Shown here piece after piece: positions 59,293 through 64,000 of a stretch of 64,000 bases of DNA. Made by a program: the position numbers and the translations under genes. The notes below the pieces were generated by a model, which saw only the letters and a list, made by a program, of their open reading frames with translations, made no database searches and was not told the origin of the DNA. The DNA lies in the NCBI GenBank assembly GCA_004026145.2, contig CP034979.1, positions 15,110,852 to 15,174,851 on the forward strand, in the 5' to 3' direction. This DNA comes from Takifugu bimaculatus. Taxonomy: Eukaryota; Chordata; Actinopteri; Tetraodontiformes; Tetraodontidae. How positions within the stretch are numbered: the first letter of the stretch is position 1; each line of letters starts with the position of its first letter.

Positions 59293-62185
59293 ATGCGCTG
59301 TTGTCCCAGTTCTGTGCTCCAACCACTGCGCTGTGTGCGGCTCCGGCCATGCATCAGGAAAGCGAGGAGCAGACTGCCTCTCCGGATTAGAGAACTCTTC
59401 ACTTACATAAGTGTGCTGGTCCATTCGCTTTATTTCAACTCCCTCACGGACTCCGATGTGGTTTTTGACTCAGTATTTGAACCGGTGTTCTTGTCGGTGG
59501 ATTACATCACTCGCTGGTTCGGAACGGTGTGTATCTGTTTCTGCGGTTGAAGTGGTGGCAGAAAGTGTCGCTTTACATCTTTGAGCGTCCCTTGTTTTTC
59601 TTTGGCAGGTGTTTGTTTGTCTGGTGGTCTTTCTGACCAGCTCCATCCTTGCAATAGCTTATGCTGTTCTGCTGCCTCTCATCCTCAACACATACTCCCC
59701 AGCCTGGATTGTTTGGCACGTCTGTTATGGACACTGGAACCTCATCATGATTGCGTTCCATTATTACAAGGCTGCCAAGACTTCCCCGGGATACCTCCCT
59801 CTAGTAAAATAATTATTACACCGTTATGTGCATTTAAAGCCTGAATTAAACATGAGTTGTAGTTAATTCAGTTAAATGTCCTCCCAGGAAAGAAATAGCA
59901 GCCCATTTGTGTCAGTCTGCAAAAAGTGCATCATGCCCAAACCAGCAAGAACCCACCACTGCGGCATCTGTAATACGTGAGTGTTTTTATGTCTTTTTAA
60001 TGGTGTACTAGGGTAATCAGATGTGTTAATATTATAATGGACACACAGCTTTTGTCCGACTCAGATTTCCTCTGCTGTCTTGACTACATAATAACTGAAA
60101 TATAACTGGAAAATTCACAACAAATCAGCCATAAGTGGATTTATTTATCTGGTTTTCCAAATCTATAGATATTTACACTCATGCAATGGACCCTTAGTTT
60201 GTTAGGAACCTTTATTAAATAATAGTTACAATCAGTAACTATTATTTAGATAGTTCTCCAATTCTCCCTAAATCGCACGAGTTTTATATTGATGTTTTCG
60301 TCTTGCCAGGTGTGTTGGAAGTGCTAGAAGGGAGGAAATTACTCCAAATTGGAGAGACAGGATTTCAATCTCTTTTAAGACTTCTAAAGATCTTTTGACT
60401 GTTTTCTAGATGCCATGGTTAGCACAGATGCTTTAGTTACCACAGTCCGGGCTTCACCAGCCCAAAACATGCTCATTAGGGTGACTGGAGAATATAAATT
60501 GCCCACATGTGCGTGAATGGCGTTTGTGTCCTGAGTTGAACTGGTGGTGTCTCCAGGGTGTATTCATGTCTCTGCCCAGGAGACTCCTGGGATAGATTCC
60601 AGCATCTCCCTGACCCTGGAATAAGCAAATGTTTGCAAAGAAAAAGGATAAAGCTCCAGGCAGCCTATTCTCTGTATTGTGTGAAAAAAATCAATGAAAA
60701 ATGACCCTGAATGCTGATTTTTTTTTTAATTAGAATGGCCTAAATACTAAAAACCAGCACGCATCATCGTGTGTAAACATTTTCTTTCTTTTCTGCAGGT
60801 GCATTCTGAAAATGGACCATCACTGTCGTATCCTTTGTGCTCACAAATAGCCACCATTTTAACAGGAATTGGGTAAAATGACACTGGAAAGACGAGATGG
60901 AAGCTTTATTTTTCCCTTAATGCGAGCCCGCCAGCCTGGTTGAATAACTGCGTGGGTCACTTTAACCATCGCTACTTCTTTTCCTTCTGCCTCTTCATGA
61001 CCTTGGGCTGTGTTTACTGCAGCATCAGTGGTAGAAACCTCTTCCTGGATGCCTACAATGCTCTGGAGGTGAGTTCCACAGCCTGCTGTAATGCTGGGCT
61101 GCTTTGTCCCTCTGGGTCCACTGTCGCGGGTTCCCCGTCTTTAACACTGGGCTCTTTTTCTGGGGGCTGTCCCATCAGCGCTTTAAACACCTGGATGTGG
61201 AAAAGCCAGGGGTTCCTGTAACAGGGATGGGAGTCCTTTTAGGTCTCGTTCCCACTGGCCAGGTACTCTTTCAATGTGACGCAAAAGCACCTTTGCCCAT
61301 TAAGAGATTTGATGCCGATTCAGTCATGTGTTATTCTGCCTTTTAGACCAGCTATCAAACGCCAGCGCCTCCGTACACATTTAGGGATAAGATGATTCAT
61401 AAGAGCATCATCTACATGTGGGTGCTCACCAGGTAAGATATGCTTGACGTGCTGCAACCTGTCCTACATGGGACCGAGCGGTGATTCAGAGTATTTGCGT
61501 ATAGCACGTTCACACGAAACTGAACAAGGATTTGTTTTGGACAATTCATGATTCAACCGACTGATGTTTGAGGCCTGTTATTACTGTTTAATAATGACAG
61601 CAAGCGTTTAACCAGAAAATAATAGGTCTGTGTAATTTAGTTTTATTGTATTAGTGGAGAGCAGACTGCCTCGTCGCATTTTTAGTGGATTTATTTGTCA
61701 TTATTATTTCTTTGCAGCACAGTGGGAGTGGCTCTGGGAGCACTGACTTTCTGGCATGCCGTTCTCATATCCCGAGGAGAAACCAGCATAGAGAGACACA
61801 TTAACAAAAAAGAAACTAAGAGGATGGCAAATCGAGGGAGGGTGAGACTTTTTAATGAATTTAAAGTGTAATGACTGGAGGGTTGACAGGAGGGGTGTTG
61901 ATCTTGATGACGGTGTTTCGCTGCTCTGCCAGGTTTTCCGAAACCCTTATAACTACGGCAGGCTGAATAACTGGAAAGTCTTCCTGGGTGTGGAAAAGAG
62001 AAGGTGTGTCTCTTTGGTGTTTGGACTGTTAATTTTGCTTTGTACTTGTTGCTGACTGATTTGGCTCGTCTTTTGTCTCCAGCCACTGGGTGACACGCGT
62101 TCTCCTTCCCTCTGGACACACCCCATACGGTGATGGTAGAACATGGGAGGTTTTCCCAACGAAAAAGGATTTCATCTCTGTATGA
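59293..62185 (+). CDS. zdhhc16: Palmitoyltransferase ZDHHC16
   Basis: DHHC-type S-acyltransferase of ER/Golgi membranes. Exons: 59293-59526, 59609-59803, 59888-59976, 60799-60827, 60935-61068, 61347-61432, 61718-61841, 61933-62003, 62083-62185. They join in phase to 354 residues (human isoforms up to 377). Visible: an N-terminal basic segment, TM1 (VFVCLVVFLTSSILAIAYAV), TM2 (HVCYGHWNLIMIAFHYY), SPGYLP in place of the usual DPG, the Cys-rich zinc-binding domain CKKCIMPKPARTHHCGICNT, the catalytic DHHC (residues 179-182) followed by PWLNNCVGHFNHRYFFSF, TM3 and TM4, SRGETSIERHINKKE, and RNPYNYGRLNNWKVFLG. The coding exon begins at acceptor 59259; the ATG at 59293 aligns with the mammalian start, while an out-of-frame ATG at 59265 precedes it. 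Poly(A) signal at 62525-62530. Confidence 0.95.
60430..60630 (+). repeat. Degenerate teleost interspersed repeat in a zdhhc16 intron
   Basis: Blocks such as GTGACTGGAGAATATAAATT, TGGTGTCTCCAGGGTGTATT, CTGGGATAGATTCCAGCATC and CCCTGGAATAAGCAAAT follow the order of a very abundant fish repeat (GTGACTCTAAATTG ... GATAGGCTCCAGC ... CCTGAACAGGATAAGC). Family name not assigned. Confidence 0.65.
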
Positions 62186-62524
62186 CAGACTCTGCTCAGG
62201 CCAAAATACAACCGCTGCCGTTTCTAAACCGCGCTGGTCATTTGACGTGGTTGGCTTTAAGGATCCAGGCTCAGAGGCTCCAGAAACCTGGATAATGGGC
62301 TCGTCCTCACCTTCAATACCTCAAAACTGTAGCACTGGCTGGTAGCTCAGCAGAATACTCCTTCAAACTAATTTGCTCTTTTTATGGGCTTTACCTGAAC
62401 TCTCAAATGGCTCCATATTTTTATATGCCACATTCTCTGACAGTATTTGACTCCTTAAGCATTATTTTTAAATACATGTTTTACTCTGCCATGTTATTTA
62501 TGTGTATTTTGTATATTCACACTT

Positions 62525-62530
62525 AATAAA
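62525..62530 (+). other. zdhhc16: zdhhc16 poly(A) signal
   Basis: AATAAA 340 bp after the stop codon, followed by T-rich sequence. Confidence 0.65.
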
Positions 62531-63255
62531 TCTATGAATTTCTTTATTTAAATAGTCTATCTATCTAATTTTCCCTTGTGGGTTTGCAGAGAGGCTGCTG
62601 GAGCCCATCCTAGCCCCATAACTCAGCTCATCGCAGCGCGTTTTGCTGTAAAATAGGTGATTGGAAGAATCTAATTCAAAAGTGTGATGATATTTAGGGA
62701 AATCGGCAAAGTTGGTTATGAGAACAAAACACCACCTTCTTATTTGCAACGTTTAACCTTGGGGAAAATTTTTATTCTGGACTGATTAATATGTTACAAA
62801 ATTAATACCTTGTATTATGACAAGGTAGAACGTGTACTGTAAGTGCTGATTAATATAATATCACATCTTTTGCCCATAGTAAATATTTCAGGAGAGTATT
62901 TTACCCTTGCCATTGCACTGCCATGGAGTTCTAGCATATCTAATGTATAAATACTGCAGTAAAATAAAAACTAAACTGGTCTTACCATCGTAACAAACAC
63001 GCCTCGGTTGAACACCCTTGTTTTGTTAGACTGTGGGGCATGAAAAAGGTATTTTAATTTTTAAAAAAGCATGAAAATAGTAAATGTTAAGGAACGCAAT
63101 GAAGTATCAAACCAGACCATCATTCCAACCAGGACATGTGTGCAATGTGTCTGAACAAAGAGTAACAACAAATAAATAAATACATAGCTTTTGCACGCAT
63201 AAACACCTGAAACACATGATTAACATTTCCTGAAAACATCATTCAACTGAGTTAT
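62531..63255. other. Intergenic spacer
   Basis: AT-rich; no gene or named repeat recognised. Confidence 0.4.
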
Positions 63256-63260
63256 TTTGC

Positions 63261-63295
63261 AGACAGACAGACACTCAGACAGACAGACAGACAGG
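63261..63295. repeat. (GACA)n tetranucleotide repeat
   Basis: Imperfect AGAC tandem repeat just upstream of the terminal promoter. Confidence 0.9.
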
Positions 63296-63337
63296 CCTAA
63301 TAGGCTGTCTCTTCCCCTCGTGCGCGCGTCAACGTGA

Positions 63338-63420
63338 GGGTGGGCGGGGCCCGGGGAGGGCGGGGCCAGGGGAGGGCGGGGCGGGGCCCAACGTTGACGT
63401 AGCTCAACGGTTGAGCCCAA
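63338..63420 (+). promoter_or_regulatory. GC-box/CRE promoter of an unidentified downstream gene
   Basis: Four GGGCGGGGC-type boxes (63342-63387) are followed by TGACGT (63395-63400) and a palindrome GCTCAACGGTTGAGC (63402-63416) containing a MYB-like AACGG. This is a typical CpG-rich promoter directed to the right, where a splice donor follows at 63589/63590. Confidence 0.65.
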
Positions 63421-63589
63421 CCCTCCATCTGCATACCGCAGTCAGGGGCTCCTCCAGGCTCGTTACAGCCCGTCACAGTCTCCTGCTGACCATCGCATCA
63501 GGACCAGGGAAGCGTCCGCCAACATTGCAAGTTTCGGATGTGGCGAGCAAACTGCAGACGAATGCATAATTTAGCAGACTGGATCTCCG
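63421..63589 (+). other. Probable first exon of an unidentified plus-strand gene
   Basis: Ends in a donor CTCCG|GTAGGT. An ATG at 63538 would give the short start MWRANCRRMHNLADWIS, but this may equally be 5' UTR. No match to a known N-terminus was recognised; the rest lies beyond 64000. Confidence 0.4.
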
Positions 63590-63716
63590 GTAGGTTAACA
63601 TTAATGCGAGCGGGTTCCGTTTAAAAAATATATACTAAAAAATTGTTCTCTTTAAATAGAAGTCTGTGATCAGTGCGATTGTCACAGGACGACGCGTCCC
63701 TGTCCTACCTTAGAAA

Positions 63717-63834
63717 CACGTGACGTTAACTTTCATCGCGAATATAAGTAAAAACTTTATTTATAAGGTCAAATTGGAGCAGCCCGAGGCTCATTGTGGC
63801 GCGTGTCCCGGTCAGCTGTCAGTACACGTGACGT
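63717..63834. promoter_or_regulatory. Paired E-box/CRE composite sites
   Basis: The 10-mer CACGTGACGT occurs twice, at 63717-63726 and 63825-63834. Each merges an E-box (CACGTG) with a CRE core (TGACGT). They lie in the first intron of the terminal gene. Confidence 0.6.
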
Positions 63835-64000
63835 AAACATGCCAGCTTGTGTGACCTCACAGGACCGAGAAGTGCTGAGCTGTCACTATCATCCGATGAT
63901 GCTTTTCATATAAAGCACCCAAACAAGGGTCCCTTTAAAAAACAGTAATAGCTTTTATGCGTAACGTGCCTGACGGTTTTTGTCCTCCTTGTGTGATGTA

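Noticed and set aside
61691..62119. 142-codon minus-strand open frame over zdhhc16 exons
   Set aside because: It is the antisense shadow of three real, in-phase zdhhc16 exons.
1..64000. CRISPR array, prokaryotic operon or phage-like system
   Set aside because: Intron-rich vertebrate genes and fish repeats throughout; the only tandem repeats are simple microsatellites and the 213-bp pair.

Overview
The window is vertebrate, almost certainly from a ray-finned (teleost) fish with a compact genome. Genes are split into many short exons with GT/AG introns that are often only 70-150 bp long. Nine gene loci fit in 64 kb, and the repeats are teleost types: a tRNA-type SINE, a Tc1/mariner remnant and a LINE-like tail. 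A pufferfish or similar small-genome percomorph is the best guess, but the species cannot be fixed from the sequence. Several genes (ldb1, pprc1, oga, npm3, sufu, mir-146, zdhhc16) have their human counterparts on chromosome 10q24, so this is a rearranged 10q24-like block.

Layout, left to right. 1-6.6 kb: the 5' part of a prominin gene on the minus strand, running off the left edge. 6.6-11.6 kb: intergenic sequence plus the likely ldb1 3' UTR, with a SINE. 11.6-21.0 kb: ldb1 (minus), with two alternative first exons. 21-25.4 kb: simple-sequence-rich spacer between the divergent ldb1 and pprc1. 25.4-33.1 kb: pprc1 (plus). 34.4-43.2 kb: oga (plus), the O-GlcNAcase. 45.2-46.6 kb: npm3 (plus), carrying a decayed Tc1 element in its last intron. 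47.8-51.7 kb: sufu (minus), convergent with npm3. 52.06-52.68 kb: an unusual structure of two 213-bp direct repeats flanking a short retroelement-like insert. 53.36-53.44 kb: a mir-146 hairpin (minus). 56.1-57.9 kb: mettl18 (minus), head-to-head with zdhhc16 (plus, 59.3-62.2 kb). 63.3-63.6 kb: a GC-box/CRE promoter and a probable first exon of an unidentified plus-strand gene running off the right edge.

The genes are mostly housekeeping or developmental regulators and do not form an operon-like system: a LIM cofactor (ldb1), a PGC-1-family coactivator (pprc1), O-GlcNAc removal (oga), a histone-chaperone-like nucleoplasmin (npm3), a Hedgehog repressor (sufu), an immune microRNA (mir-146), a histidine methyltransferase (mettl18) and a palmitoyltransferase (zdhhc16). 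Exon joins were built by hand from splice sites, phase and remembered vertebrate orthologues. ldb1, oga, npm3, sufu and zdhhc16 read through cleanly. The prominin gene (twice), pprc1 (once) and mettl18 (once) each contain a small indel that breaks an otherwise intact frame; three are single bases in short homopolymer runs, which suggests sequencing or assembly errors more than true decay. The most notable items are the mir-146 hairpin with an upstream kB-like site, the prominin gene linked to ldb1 rather than ldb2, the 213-bp repeat structure, and a long (CT)n microsatellite serving as the polypyrimidine tract of a prominin exon.
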